Assembly: GCA_014529385.2 (NCBI GenBank)
Contig: CM043960.1
Location: forward strand, 73,751,410 to 73,815,409
Direction of reading: 5' to 3'
From: Adiantum capillus-veneris
Lineage: Eukaryota; Streptophyta; Polypodiopsida; Polypodiales; Pteridaceae
DNA: 64,000 nt
Below the pieces are notes generated by a model that saw only the letters and a list, made by a program, of their open reading frames with translations, had not been told where the DNA came from and did not search any database. How positions within the stretch are numbered: the stretch's first letter is position 1; each line of letters opens with the position of its first letter. Made by a program: the position numbers and the translations under genes. This document shows, one piece after another, positions 1-11,758 of the stretch.

Positions 1-413
1 AGTGGGAATGTATCAGTATGGACTTTGTCAAGGGATTACACTCTGTTGGAGGCTATGACTTAGTATTTGTTGTTGTTGATGTGATCACTAAGGTATAAGC
101 CCTCCTGATGCCTGTAAAAACCACCTTCACTGCCTCGAACATTAGCCGAATATTTTTGAAGGAAATATTTAGACTTCATGGTCTACCGAAGAGAATTGTT
201 AGCGACAGGGATGCGAAATTTACTTCAAAGTTTTGGACTTCACTCTTTCAAGCCATCGGAACACAGCTGTGTTTTAGCACAGCATATCATCCTCAGACAG
301 ATTGTCAGACTGAAAGAGTAAACCAGGTGATTGAGTACATTCTTAGAGCATATTGTTCATAGGAAGCAAAGAAATGGATCCAAGATATACCTTTGGTTGA
401 ATATGCCTATAAA
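1..413 (+). pseudogene. Chromovirus integrase core fragment (element H)
   Basis: The translation carries the integrase catalytic core of a Ty3/gypsy element: WECISMDF with the first catalytic Asp at the left edge, then SDRDAKFTSKFW with the second Asp, then AYHPQTD and TERVNQ with the catalytic Glu. It is close to the integrase of element E (55,170-56,250, minus). A stop lies in ITKV*A near position 96, and a frame break near 360 separates RAYCS from the following LVEYAY. The reading ends abruptly at LVEYAYK, where LTR-like sequence begins at 414, so the integrase C-terminus and chromodomain are missing. The element starts left of the window. Confidence 0.85.
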
Positions 414-1790
414 TGTAAGGTCTCTGCCACCCTTAGAAAGGGGATCCCCATGTAATGGAATAAATATCAGGCCATTTTGGTCATAAACAAAAAGTTACTA
501 TTTTTGGCAGTTTTTCCAGCTTTGATGAGCCAATGTTAAATATATTATTGTCAGATTTGCAAAAATAAAATTTTTACTTGTTTATCATTTTCGTCCAAAA
601 ATAGAAAGTTTTGAGGTACTTACACCCACCTAGATGCGATCGTCTCGTCTAAATCTATCCCGTCCTGAATTTCCATAAAAATAGATGTCTATCTCGAAAA
701 CTACTAAGTATAGCAAATGCGTACATCTGAAACCTTAGTCTGTCATCCTCAAGCTCGTTTTTAATAGAAAGTTTTAGAATTGAATTCTAACAAGCCAAGC
801 TCACTTTAGACAATTAAATTTCATCCTAATGTTAATAAATTAAATCACAAGCCTAAGGTATTCATATGTATGAATGTGCATGAGCATCTATGTGCATGTG
901 TATGTATGGGTATGTGTATGTATGACTATAAATAACCCATGGCCATAGCCCATCTCTTATGGTATGTTGACCCTAAGCATGGGTAAGTACATGAGGTGTA
1001 TCACTCAATAGGGTAAAAGGGGACACCTCTAGTGGTAAGTGAGAGGCTTGTGACACCTCTAATCCTTGGTTTGGCAAGATGGGCCAAAAAGGGAGGTATG
1101 GGAATGCCTTGGACCACAAGCAACCTCCAAACCCCTATGTAAAGGCCATTCACACTCATTTTTATACACACTTGAACACACTTGGGAGAAGGGAGCTCTT
1201 CTGCTGTGGCAATGAACTTGGTGGCTTCTACATCAAAGCTTTGAGAGATCAATACCTCCAAAGCACATTGGGTGTTCAAATCTTTAATCAAGCTATTATC
1301 GATCTCTTCTCTCAATTGGAATCCTTTCCAATTGCTACTCTACTATTAAATGCTATACTCTTATTTACCTATCCTCAATTGGAAATCAACAATCATTATA
1401 TCTATTTTATGGTGATTTCTCTACATTACAAAGTAATGAAGATCTCACCTCTCGATTACATAATTGATTGTGTTGAATGCATGCACAATTCTTCATCAAT
1501 GTAACCTAAATATTTGCATGAATTAGCTAAGAATATTCAAGAATTGTCCAACTAAAATGATGGATTGTTCTTACAAGTATATATAAGTGATTAATCATGA
1601 GATTAGTGCATAAATGGATGGTGTCAATGAGTATTGTCTATTAGAACTCACATAAAATTTATTGCCTACCATCAGCATAAATCATTGGAATAGAAGTGTA
1701 AGAATAGATGAAATTAACATTCCAACAACCTTATTATCATTTTTTTTTTGCACAATTAGTTCTTACGCATTTTCAAGTTCGCTAGAGACA
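414..1790 (+). other. LTR-like and leader sequence, no firm gene
   Basis: The stretch begins TGTAAGGTCTCT, the same first 12 bases as the LTR of element E (minus strand from 63,127 and 54,884), then diverges. A plant-type TATA box lies at 926-934. Short frames of 104 and 141 codons at 1,001-1,504 overlap on opposite strands and show no known domain. I read it as the 3' LTR or leader of a decayed chromovirus, possibly joined to the integrase fragment by a deletion. The right LTR edge and a primer site could not be found. Confidence 0.4.
926..934 (+). promoter_or_regulatory. Candidate TATA box
   Basis: CTATAAATA sits about 510 bases after the putative LTR start at 414, a usual position for the U3/R boundary. 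No second LTR copy is available to test conservation. Confidence 0.4.
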
Positions 1791-1792
1791 AG

Positions 1793-1978
1793 ATGGCCCT
1801 AAAAAGGACCCGTGTTAGCGAGACTCACAATGATGAGGCTAGCACTAGCCGAGAAGCTGATAAAGGAAAAAGAATTGCCTTGGAGGATGTACCACCAAAC
1901 TTGCCAGGCAATGGTCCTACATTAGACAAGGTTGGAAATTATTTTGATAAGTATTTGCATTCATTGCATAGACGATAG
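1793..1978 (+). pseudogene. Retrotransposon gag-like N-terminus, truncated
   Basis: A 61-codon frame starts MALKRTRVSETHNDEAST. It matches in layout the minus-strand frame at 61,193, which starts MAPKRARTQGANDHEAGT: basic start, then an acidic and Ser/Thr-rich stretch. The frame stops 45 bases before the truncated LTR at 2,024. It could be the gag start of element F, whose pol resumes at 3,990, or an unrelated leader ORF. No Retrotrans_gag core or zinc knuckle is left. Confidence 0.4.
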
Positions 1979-2023
1979 AGTAGAAAAAGGGAAAACAATC
2001 TCTTTGGATCATAAAACCATCAC

Positions 2024-3989
2024 GCTTACACTAGTAGGAGAAAGGATAGATTTCCTACTCTCAATTGAATGATCACTCTCTCTTACAATGGCATAGAGTT
2101 CCCTTGCTAATCACCCCTAATAAAACACATGCATATGCATAAGACAATGAGCTTCCACTCAAGAGCTCCTTCTAGAGAGGTTGAGCTTGGCTTCTCAAGC
2201 TATAGCATAGTGCTCTTGCTTACGAATCCCCCTTTTTGTGCTAGCTCCACCCTCCTTTTACAACAATTTTGAGGGCTAGGGTTACTCCTCTAACCATGGT
2301 TGGGTTAGATTTTCAGCACTTATCTAATTTCTTTTGCTTGGAATTATCAAGAAGTTGGTGGGGATAGATGAAGAAGAGAGAGAGGAGAGAAGTGGAGGTG
2401 ATAGGTCTTTTCATAGTAGGTTAGTGTTAGTAAATTAGTAGAGTTAGTATTTTTATTTATTTACAAATGGAATTGGATATTTACAATGGGAGTATCCAAG
2501 TAGGATATAGATAAGGAAGAAAAACTCTTAAGAGGTAAGAAAAGATGGATTTCTTACAAGGTTGATGCTCCAAGTGTCTTGTGTAGGGAAAATTTTGACG
2601 CTTGTTGAAGGTCCACTAGCTTTGACGGTACGTTTTTTTCACTCTTGACCTTCCTTTGGGAGCCAAGGTAACTGAACATGAGTAATCAATCACCATGATG
2701 CTGTCTTTCAAGAGAAGAGGCTGAATTTTGTGGTTTTTTTGAGAGATATGGGTAATATGAAAGAGGAAAAATGAGACTAGGTGGTCAATTTTGGAGTGGA
2801 AGTGTGTATAGGAGACATGAGTTTACCATGGTTTCTCTTATTCTTCAAGGTTGAGAAGAAGGTGAGTAGGGTGCAGAGAGGAGTGGTGAGAGAGGTGGGG
2901 ATGATGAGTGGAGAAGTGTGTGTGAAAGAGGAAAATGATAAAGTGGAAGAGGGAGTGTGGCTGCATAGCATGGGCAAACTGGGGTCCACCAATAAAATTA
3001 TAGCTCACAGCTCCTAGCTCAAAAAAATATGAAAAAATATGAGGTAAAAGTTTAGCTCACGAGCTACAACTTTTGGTTGTAACACCTTTTCAAATTCGGG
3101 GAGCATATGATCTTTAAAAATTCAGCAAAACCGACTTTTTTTTCCACTACACAAAGTCCTTGTGAGGTCCTTCTTTGGATGATTCTTTTGAATACCTCCA
3201 AGAGTGAGCTCCCCATGGTGCATGCATGCATGCCACATACCCTCGATCTTATTTGATAGGTCTATCATTGAAGATATTGTTGAGATCATGATATAAGTGA
3301 ATAGTACATCTAAGAAAATCAAATATTGAGGGGTCTAAAAAAATATGTACATGTCAAATATAAATAATATAGGTGGAAAAAATATAAAGGGGTCAAAATA
3401 AATCTCTCTCATTATAAGTCTACCATAAAAAGATGAATATTTTTGGTGGTCTAATTTATGAGAGTAATAGAGAATAGATGTAGGAAGGAAAAAATGACAA
3501 TAGTGAAAAAATATACACATAAATAAACTAGTTTTTTTGGATTTTTGTTGGGATGGAGTTACACCAGAAATAAGAGAAGCTTGCATGAAATTATTTTTAT
3601 ATGGAATAAAGAGTATGAAAAATGGTAAGAAAAAATATGGTAATGGTGAGTCAATGTACATAACATAAATAACACACCATAGGTAGAAATATGTAGATAA
3701 ATACCAAAATAATTATGAAAAATCCATTTATTTAGGCCCTTTACACAATGAAATATTTACACACAAATGGGCCATAATATACTTTTATTTTTCTATTTTC
3801 TTATTTTTTTTTGGCTCAACTAGCCCAGTGATTAGCTAATTGAGGGTTTTTAAGAAGATATGGGAAAAGTCCCCTAACTCACACACACCTATATAAGTGA
3901 AATGGTAGGGATAACCAAAATGTTTGAGTGATTTGATAGGGTGAGATAGCTTACTGTGGCAATTATGGAAAGCTGAAAAACGGCTATCA
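2024..3989 (-). mobile_element. 5'-truncated LTR relic of the A/B Tat family
   Basis: The sequence is collinear with the LTRs of A and B from their internal position near 744 (14,344 in A) to their end, which reads CGGCTATCA in the plus direction. About 740 bases covering the R/U5 end, including hairpin and CT tract, are missing on the left. In its U3 it follows the A subtype rather than the B subtype. It lies between the gag-like start at 1,793 and the F pol at 3,990, so it probably interrupted element F. The canonical TATA site is mutated here (TTTTACAA near 2,257). No target duplication can be tested because the left end is gone. Confidence 0.85.
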
Positions 3990-4056
3990 GTATATAGATG
4001 CTAGTGAGCGTGGTCGCACTATTCCCCTTATAAATCCTCTTGCTTTTGATAAGTAA

Positions 4057-4806
4057 ATGAAGAGCTCAATTTCTACGTACATGATTTTTGTCAAAGAGTC
4101 TCTAAAAGATGCTAATGTTTCATCAAATGTAAATGGTATGAATCAAGAAGAGTTAGACTTGTCTACTATTCTAAAAGGATTCCAAGATGTGTTCATCGAT
4201 GATATCCCTATGGACTTACCTCAAAAAGGAGGGGATGATGACCATATTATTGAGATCCTTCTAGGGATCTCACCACCTAGCAAGCCTCCTTATCGAGTCT
4301 CACAAGCTCAACAAGAGGAGATCATGAGGCAAGTAGAGGAATTGGTAGACAAAGGGATGGTGAGTCCTAGATCCTCTCCCTTTTGTTCTCTAGTACTTTT
4401 AGTGCAAAAGAAAGATGGTACATACCGTATGTGTGTGGACTATCGAGCACTAAACCATATCACTATCAAAAATAGATTTTCCATGCCTCGGGTAGAATAT
4501 TTGTTTGATAAGCTACAAGGATATACCTACTTTAGTAGGATTGAACTTAAGAGTGTCTATCATCAAATAAGGATAGTGGATGAAGATATCCTAAAGACCG
4601 TGTAATTTCATACAACGTTGGGTCTTTATGAATATCTAGTCATGCCTTTTGCCTTGACTATTGTACTAGCTACGTCCAATCGTCTAATGGAGAAAGTTTT
4701 TAGACCTTATTGTAGATTCAATGGAGTGTTATTTGATGATACCATCATCTACTCCAAGTCTTTGGAGACATCTCCAAGTGATTTTTCAAGCATTAAGAGC
4801 AAATAA
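4057..4806 (+). pseudogene. Reverse transcriptase of element F, broken
   Basis: The frame includes LVQKKDGTYRMCVDYRALN and VYHQIRIVDED, the N-terminal blocks of a Ty3/gypsy reverse transcriptase, then LYEYLVMPFA and VLFDDTIIYSK with the Asp-Asp pair of the active site. A TAA stop after DILKTV at 4,603-4,605 interrupts the domain between these blocks. The expected Asp in the first catalytic motif reads Glu (RIELKSVYHQI), so catalysis would be lost even without the stop. Confidence 0.85.
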
Positions 4807-4859
4807 GATTTTTTCTCAACCAAAAGAAAAGTGAATTTTTCCTTCAAGAGATTCAATAG

Positions 4860-5480
4860 CTAGGTCATATTATCTCTCAAGATGGTATCTGTATGAATCC
4901 ATCGAATTTAGAGGTAATAAAATCATGGCCTAACCCAAGGAATCTACATGAGCTAAGAATATTTATTGGTATGTGTACATACTATAGACGCTTCATAGCA
5001 AAATTCTCTCAAGTAGCAGGACCACTACACGACTTAGCTAAGAATAACGTTAAGTATGTACTGATTGCTAGGGAGTAAGATACTTTTGATAAGATCAAAG
5101 AGAAGCTTAATTTCCAACTAGTCCTCATACTTTTGGATCTCTCAAAGCCATTTGAGGTCCAATGTGATGCTTGTGGTGATTGCCTTGGAGCAGTTTTTCT
5201 TCAAGAAGGGCATGCCATAGCATATGAGAGCCAAAGGCTCAATACTAATGAACAAGTCTTGGGCATTTATGAAAATGAGATTTTAGTTGTTCTACATGCC
5301 CTGGACACATGCAAGCACTACTTATTGGGGACTCCATTCATTCTACGAACCGATCACCAAAGTCTCAAGTATGTCATGACGTAAACCAAACATACTTGAC
5401 GTAAACCAAGCTTTTTGACAAACAAATGAGGTGGGAAAACTTCTTTCGCAATTTAAATTTCATATTGCTCACATTGGTCG
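4860..5480 (+). pseudogene. RT thumb and Ty3-type RNase H of element F
   Basis: NLHELRIFIGMCTYYRRFI marks the end of the reverse transcriptase. After a stop near 5,076 the RNase H follows: VQCDACGDCLGAVFLQ with the first catalytic Asp, YENEILVVLHAL with the Glu, and LRTDHQSLKYV with the second Asp. The three residues are therefore present, but the fold is split and the last RNase H block is lost near 5,480. G at 63,128 carries the matching segment. Confidence 0.8.
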
Positions 5481-5499
5481 ATGCACTTTCACGATGACC

Positions 5500-6529
5500 A
5501 AAAGTTAATGCGGTGTCTATAGCTACTCACAATGATCTAACTTCTATGATAGATGAGTATGCTACTGACCCTGACTTTAGAGACATGATGCCAACCCGTG
5601 CTTTGGGGAAGGAAGAGGAACCATTCACCTGCAGGATGGTTATCTTCTCCACAGAAATAGGCTATGTGTTACACATTCCCTTTGTGAGAAAGTTATGTAT
5701 GAATCCCATGCTCCTCCATATCTGGGGCATAGAGGTATTCAACCTACTCTTCTTGGAGTAGAGAGATACTTCTATTGGCCTACCATGAACGTGGACATAC
5801 AAGAGTATTTTTCAAAATGTGTAGTATGCCAAAAGATCAAGTATGATAGAGGGAAGCAACCTCGATTACTCTAGCCATTGCCTATTCCAAATTCACCATG
5901 GGAGAGTATATCCATGGATTTCATCTTTGGATTACCCTAGTCTATCCATGGGAATACAGAAATATGGACAATAGTTGATAGGTTTAGCAGCGCAAGGACA
6001 TTTTATTCATGTCAAAAAAACTATTAAGGCACATCAAATGGCAACTCTCTCCATATCTAAGATTTTCAAGCACCATGGATTACCCACATCCATCGTGTCA
6101 AATAGGGATCCTAGAATGACCAGTAATTTCTAGAAAGGTCTCTTTGAAAATCTAGGAACAAAATTGAATTTCTCTCTGGCCTATCACCCACAAACGGATG
6201 GCCAAATAGAGATAGCCAATCTTACGATACTCAATCTACTCAAGACTTATGTTACAAAAGTAGATCAATGCTCACAATGGGAAAAGTTCTTACCTCTTGT
6301 AGAGTATGCCTACAATAATATTGTACATACTTCTATGGGAAAAGAACCTTTTGAGATCATTGAGGGAAGACCTAAAAGTCCCTTGCTGCTCAAAGCACAT
6401 GGGAAGATCTTCGTTGCCGATGAGTATAGCCGTCAAACCTACAAGAATATTTTCAAAAGATTAAGGAGGCTATATCCATCTCTCAACAAAGAAAAAAATT
6501 TGCTGCTAATAAGCACAAAAGGGCCTTAA
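5500..6529 (+). pseudogene. Integrase of element F, multiply broken
   Basis: Near 5,700-5,840 the zinc-binding region is recognisable by LGHRGIQPTLL and KCVVCQK. The core follows with ESISMDFIFGLP (first Asp), a block where SDRD is expected but reads SNRDPR, so the second Asp is lost, and AYHPQTDGQIE with the Glu at 6,164 onward. Several stops lie between 5,930 and 6,130. The last frame continues to LPLVEYAYNNIVHTSMGKEP, typical of chromovirus integrases. Confidence 0.8.
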
Positions 6530-6990
6530 TGTTCAAATAAAATGATTGGGTCTTACTCAAGTTTCCTAAGACCTCATTAAGGCAAACAACAGGCAAAAAT
6601 TCTACGGGCCATCAAAAGTATTATGCTGAACTAGCAAAAAGATACTATGGTCCTTTCCAAATCTTGAAGCCCATCAATGAGATGGCTTATCAACTCAAGT
6701 TTCCCAACCATTGGCTCATACACAATGCCTTTCATGTAAGCCTACTTAAGCCCTACAAAGGAGAGCCACCACGTGAACCAATTATTGAAGACCCTCTCGA
6801 AGTTGAAGACCAAGAAGAGGTGCTACAACCCAAATCTATCCTTCGGCATGAAGACAAGGTACTAAGACATGGTAAGCTTATCTGACAGTATCTTATTAAG
6901 TTCAAAAATTATCCTTTTGAAGAAGCTAGATGGATGCAAGGAATACAACTTAAGGATAGTATGAACCTTGTTAATGCTTACAATGCTACA
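6530..6990 (+). pseudogene. Integrase C-terminus and chromodomain of element F
   Basis: RYYGPFQILKPINEMAYQL and IHNAFHVSLLKPY are the GPY/F-type C-terminal blocks of chromovirus integrases. The chromodomain follows from about 6,800: PKSILRHEDKVLRHGKLI, a TGA stop at 6,883-6,885, then QYLIKFKNYPFEEARW. In the family this domain binds methylated histone tails and directs insertion into heterochromatin. The stop inside the domain makes it inactive. Confidence 0.8.
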
Positions 6991-7343
6991 TTAGAGTAAG
7001 AAAATGTACAAATTTCTTTTAAAATGACTCATGTTTTTGTCTTATAAAACTAGTCTTCTTTTTAATTGTGCACAAATTAAACTAGTATGCATGCTTAGAA
7101 TCATGTTTGTGATGACGACGTCTCTCAAACACCAAGTATAATTTGTCACTCTTTTTTGGGAGAATGAATTGGACTAAAGAGTAGACATGCTTGCGGCAAC
7201 TATGTCTCCCAAGCACCAAATGGATTAGTCATCCATCTTGGAAAGATTTCATAGGGTAAAAAGGGATCCTCCACCCACTAAGTAAAATTGACTAATGACT
7301 AAGGATTTATCTCTTCTACCTCATAGTCGAGGACAACTATGAT

Positions 7344-7700
7344 TTCAAGAGAGAGGTAATGTCATAAAATCTATTATCTAATATCTAACCAAACCAAATG
7401 ATTTTCTCATATTAAACTGATCACTTACTGTGGGAGAATAAAAGGGAACAAGGGTTAAGATATAGACATGTGCTTATAGACATATCTCAACACGATGGAG
7501 AGGGGGAAAAGGGAACACACCCAACACACAAAATGTTTTCCCCTCTATAGCCCAGGGATTCCACAGCACCTCTAACCTCTCTAATAACACCTTTAAATTT
7601 GTTAATTTGTACTAACAATTCCACTTTAGCATACCAAACAACCACCTCACACCTTGCAAAAAAACACCTTTCAACACAAACACACCCACACTGCTCAACT
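7344..7700 (+). mobile_element. Polypurine tract and putative 3' LTR start of element F
   Basis: The purine-rich run CAAGAGAGAGGTAA ends right before TGTCATAAAATC at 7,360, a typical PPT/LTR boundary. The phrase GTCGAGGACAACTATG just upstream resembles the tail of plant chromovirus pol regions. The right end of this LTR was not found because no second copy is in the window. The assigned end is arbitrary. Confidence 0.5.
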
Positions 7701-9567
7701 CACCCTTTCTGACTCACAAGACACCCCATTTTTTCCCTCTTAGTGAAACCTTCAAGATGCAGGAAAACCCTCTACAAACACCGGCAAGTACACAAAGAGC
7801 GAGAGAAAATGAGGGGGATGGGGAGAAGCAACACAAGAAGTAGGGGCAAATATTTGGTATTCTTGCATAGGGAGAGAGTACAGTCAAGTATGCAGCTCCA
7901 ATGGCAAGCTTGCAATACACAGGCTTGAAAAAGTTCAATCACTCTCTCTGGCAAAAAAAACCCTCTTGGTTAAAAGACCCCAAAAATGAACGTCTAACTC
8001 CTTTTATAATACTTGGCTAAGGCTAAAAAGGAAAAAACAAGGAGCTATCTAGCTCGTGCAATCAATTGAAGCTTCACTTAGAATTTTTTTTGCATTGCCA
8101 CCACTTGGCACACTTGCTATGTGCATGGTGCAAACCTACCCAATTTGCCTCCTTTGCATATTTACTTGCATTATGGTCTCCTCTCGGATGGGTTCCTTCT
8201 CTCTCTTCATTTGCTCTCTCTTTGTCAGGCCTTTTGGCTCCCTTTCTCTCTTTCCTACTCACTACCCGTGAGATCCTTCCCTTGACCGGCCTCGAGCTCA
8301 CCTTATTTGTTTTCCTCTCACCTCTTGCACTAATGCGAGACCCCTCCCTTGAGCAGGCAACAACGACATCGCTATTGGGGGGTGGTGGCTCATTTCCGTA
8401 AAATGGCCCTTAGGGGTGCATCCCGGTAACCCCCGTCACCATTGACCAGCCACATCATCACTGGATATCATGCCACGTGGGCCGGACGCCGACATCCACA
8501 TTATCCAAAACCACCACCTGGACGGCAGCACCGCCGCATGATGGTCGACCAAAGCCACCAACGCATAACCCGCAGGCGATGCCATAGCCAAGGCATCATG
8601 CCAAGGAGCTTTCTCCCTCAACACACTATACAATGGGCTGATTCCCTATCCCTTATACCCTTCAACATTGCCTCCTTACTACGCATATGGGACCATGCAG
8701 TGCCACGTGGCAACCGCTCATCTAGTGCCCATCAAACCACCCTCTAAAAACTCCCCATTTAATTTTTTATTTATTTTTTCCTTTTCTTTGGATAAAACCT
8801 TATTCTTCTGACCCTTTCAACCTCGTGCAAATCCTCACCCGGACACCCGGTGCTCCTGCTGTAAAGCTCGATAGATGAAGTCCGCTCTTGACTTCAGACC
8901 TCCCCGTGCTCACCGCACCTCGAGATTCTCCAAGCTCGGCCCCCGAATTGAGGTTGCAAAAACCAAGAAAACCATATGTGGCCAATTCTGGACAAGTGCA
9001 CCCAAGCTTCCGGCTTTAGTATCTTTCCGCTCCGGGCTCCGTCGACGTGCAGTCAACTCCTGCTGGCTCCATATGATGCATACCTTGCTCTAGAACTTTG
9101 TCGAGGTTCAAAAGACACTAGATTGCACGATTCCCCATGTGGTTAGGTAGACACCATCCTAGCCCCCCTGCACAACTTCAATTGGCCATAACTTGCTATC
9201 TGTGGCTCCTATATACAACATGAAAAGACGAGTAGGCTCCATACATCGAGCACTACACACCTGTACCTTGACTTTGACTTGGACCACCTGTCCCCAGTGG
9301 CCCTGTCCGGTAAGAATCTACAACACACTGAACCTTCAACTTGCAATAACTTGGGATCCGTAGCTCAGTTTGATGAGCCGTTTAGACCTGATCCTTCAGC
9401 ACTTCAAGATCTTCATTCTTGGACCCAAAAGTTGTACTTTGCACATCCTTCACCTGATACCCAAATTAGCCCCTCATGGAGCCTTCCTTGGTCTATAAAC
9501 CACATCAGTCATACACCTCCGCTACTGCGTGTTAGCCCATGATCTTCCTAGTTGCTCCAGCCTTTTG
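7700..9567. other. Gene-free stretch, unassigned
   Basis: No frame here shows a known domain; those present are CT-rich or overlap on both strands. Two related phrases recur: CAATTGGCCATAACTTGC near 9,180 and CAACTTGCAATAACTTGG near 9,337. Two CACGTG-type G-boxes occur near 8,473 and 8,703. A minus-strand TATA-like site, TATAAAAGG, lies near 8,003. This may be the LTR of another element in the minus direction, but no mate copy is present to test it. Confidence 0.4.
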
Positions 9568-10019
9568 CATTAGGCAAAATTTGGACTTACAAAGGGGCCC
9601 TTTAAGGAGTTTGACTTTACCTCTCTCTACCAAAACAGGCGCATGGATAAATTTTTGCAAACAAACTCCAAAGTTGGCGGAGGTTTGACAGTTAGAATGT
9701 CCTCTGCAAACTCTATCTACTGATATATAGCATGCCATGAGATTCCTCATATTATAAAAGATTCTTTTTTTTATTCACTTAGATTCCGACAGAGTTGTCA
9801 CATCATAGGTGAATCAAAAAAAGAATCTTCTAAAATATGAGGAATCTCATGGCGCGCTATATATCAGTAGATAGAGCTTGAAGAGGACATTCTAACTGTC
9901 AAACCTCCGCCAACTTTGGAGTTTGTTTGCAAAAATATATCCATGCACCCATTTTGGTAGAGAGAGGTTAAGTCAAACTCCTTAAAGGGCCACTTTGTGA
10001 GTCCAAATTTTTCCTAATG
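9568..10019. repeat. Large foldback: inverted repeat with 214-nt arms
   Basis: The left arm (9,568-9,781) begins CATTAGGCAAAATTTGG and the right arm (9,806-10,019) ends CCAAATTTTTCCTAATG. The arms are reverse complements along their whole length with few mismatches, around a loop of about 24 bases. A transcript from either strand would form a long hairpin. It could be a foldback transposon, a MITE-like element or an inverted duplication acting as a small-RNA source. No clear target duplication was seen. Confidence 0.9.
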
Positions 10020-10293
10020 GCCATGCTTCTGCTAGCCTACACATATCTGTCCATGCAACCTTCTAGCATTGATACACTTTGGATGTACCTTCATTGCCCA
10101 CCCCCCAGTTGAACATTTATGCTCAGCCACATAAGAGCTTTATTCCACTTCTAATTGCAAAACCTGGCAAACACAATGAGAAAACTAAAACCATATGTAC
10201 ACAGTTTTGTTCTGCCTACTGCCAAACCTTCAAGTGGACTGCCTCACCCCTTGCATCATATAGCTTCCACCTGGATCAAACACCTGCCTTTAA

Positions 10294-10477
10294 TACCTTT
10301 CACCCACTTGTAACTGCTCAACATAGTACCGTACCGGAGTACCTAGACCATCATGTGTATAGGTTGGCCCTAGCCTACCTGATAGTACCTTTCACCCACT
10401 TGTAACTGCTCAACATAGTACCGTACCGGAGTACCTAGACCATCATGTGTATAGGTTGGCCCTAGCCTACCTGATAC
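10294..10477. repeat. Tandem duplication, period 92 bp
   Basis: The segment starting TACCTTTCACCCACTTG at 10,294 is repeated almost exactly at 10,386, including the phrase CCGTACCGGAGTACCTAG. Its right edge lies about 15 bases from the left end of element C, so it may relate to that insertion or to a later slippage event. Confidence 0.9.
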
Positions 10478-10584
10478 AAAGCTCCAACACATTGACGGGA
10501 GCAAAGTGAACCCCGAACCCCGACGGCCTCTGAAAGGCCAGGGGCCGAATGACACGGCATGCACCTGTCTCACGGTAAAGTGAA

Positions 10585-10623
10585 CAAGGGGCACCATCTA
10601 GCTTTGAGCAGCTAGGACGCAAA
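10585..10623 (-). ncRNA. U5 hairpin motif, C 3' LTR
   Basis: On the minus strand the stem halves are CCTAGC and GCTAGA around loop TGCTCAAA, followed by TGGTGCCCC. One stem pair is mismatched here (final A instead of G), and the loop begins TGCT where the other seven copies have CGCT. This is the most decayed of the eight copies. Confidence 0.55.
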
Positions 10624-10654
10624 CCGCGATGATATGAACACCGCAAACTTACAC

Positions 10655-10657
<3 letters not shown>

Positions 10658-10713
<56 letters not shown>

Positions 10714-10723
10714 AAGAGAGAGA
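10658..10723. repeat. (GA)n microsatellite, CT on the element sense strand
   Basis: About 65 bases of GA with two short AAAG interruptions. In element orientation it is a CT tract 35 nt upstream of the hairpin. Confidence 0.95.
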
Positions 10724-11085
10724 TTTGCAAATGATGAAAACCCTCAGGGTTATGAGGGAGAATTATTTATGCATTATTTACAAATGGCACACCGTGGTGA
10801 TAGAGAGGTAGGGAGAAAAGATGGTGCAAACTACTTGGTGCGTTCTCTAAGACGACTCAATGATTTGTGAAGCTTGCTATCAAGAGCGTGTATACGCTTA
10901 TGCATCGACCATTGGAGTTGAGAGATGGACGTGGCTCCCTCCGCATGGTGCAATTCCCAAGGCAAACCCAAAACACAAGCCCCCTCCCCGTGATGGTGAT
11001 AGTGTCAATTCTTCCCAGTACACTCTACCAAGTGCTGACTTCTCATGAACTGCCCCCCCCCCCCCCCGAAAGTGACCTCTCAATG

Positions 11086-11097
11086 CCAATTTATAGG
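11086..11097 (-). promoter_or_regulatory. Candidate TATA box, C 3' LTR
   Basis: The minus strand reads CCTATAAATTGG. The same site is kept in the 5' LTR at 52,556-52,567, and in both it lies about 370 bases upstream of the CT tract. Confidence 0.55.
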
Positions 11098-11758
11098 TGT
11101 TGGCTGCTTGGATTATCGTAATCTCGGTGTGATTAGGATAAGCTTAATCGGGGTTACAAAGCAAGTGGTGGGCCCGGTGTGGTTGACCCTTGATTTGTTT
11201 TGGGATGTTATTTAAAGATGAGAATCTCTAGGTGGGCCTTTGTGACCATCACCTAGGGAGACGAAATTTACAAAGTGGGAATTTTAAAATGGCTTCGGTG
11301 AAAACTGAAGAAACGATGAAAATAACCTATAAATTACGAAAAATGGCGTCGTAGTTGCATGTTGCCGGCGAATGGTGTGTTGCGGGTGCGTCCGTGAAGA
11401 GTGTACTTCTTTTCAGGGTCGGCCGGGGCAGGCCTTCGACGCATTTCCTCTTTTTGTTGTTGGCGGCACGTGATCTGGGTGTTCCTTCTTTTTGTCGATG
11501 TCGCAATCATAGACTTTTTTCTGTATTTATGTGTGTATATCCGTGTGTGTACGTATGGGTGCATGTGGACGGATGTGTGTGTATATATGTATATGTGGGT
11601 GCGCATGCGTGAGTGTGTATGTGTGTATTTGAATGTGCACGTAAGTGTGTGTGGGAACGGGCTTATTATGTGTATAATATATATTATATAATTTTATTTT
11701 AATTTTTTTTGGCTCTCTTGACGGTGGCCTGCTACGCGAGGATGGGGTGGGAGGGGAT

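Larger units (their letters stand above)
3990..7359 (+). mobile_element. Element F: decayed chromovirus internal region
   Basis: Ordered plus-strand remains of reverse transcriptase, RNase H, integrase and chromodomain end at a purine tract before a TG at 7,360. This order and the chromodomain define a chromovirus (Ty3/gypsy). At least six stops or frame breaks show it is not functional. The 5' LTR, primer site and most of gag are not identifiable. A related plus-strand copy, G, starts at 63,128. Confidence 0.85.

Noticed and set aside
1001-1504. 104- and 141-codon frames
   Set aside because: They overlap on opposite strands in LTR-like sequence and match no family.
8470-8712. G-boxes (CCACGTGG/GCCACGTGGC) as a host promoter
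   Set aside because: Two motifs without a downstream gene are weak evidence in repeat-derived DNA.
8056-8747. Frames of 71-111 codons
   Set aside because: Several overlap on both strands, with CT-rich composition and no domain; nothing supports a gene.
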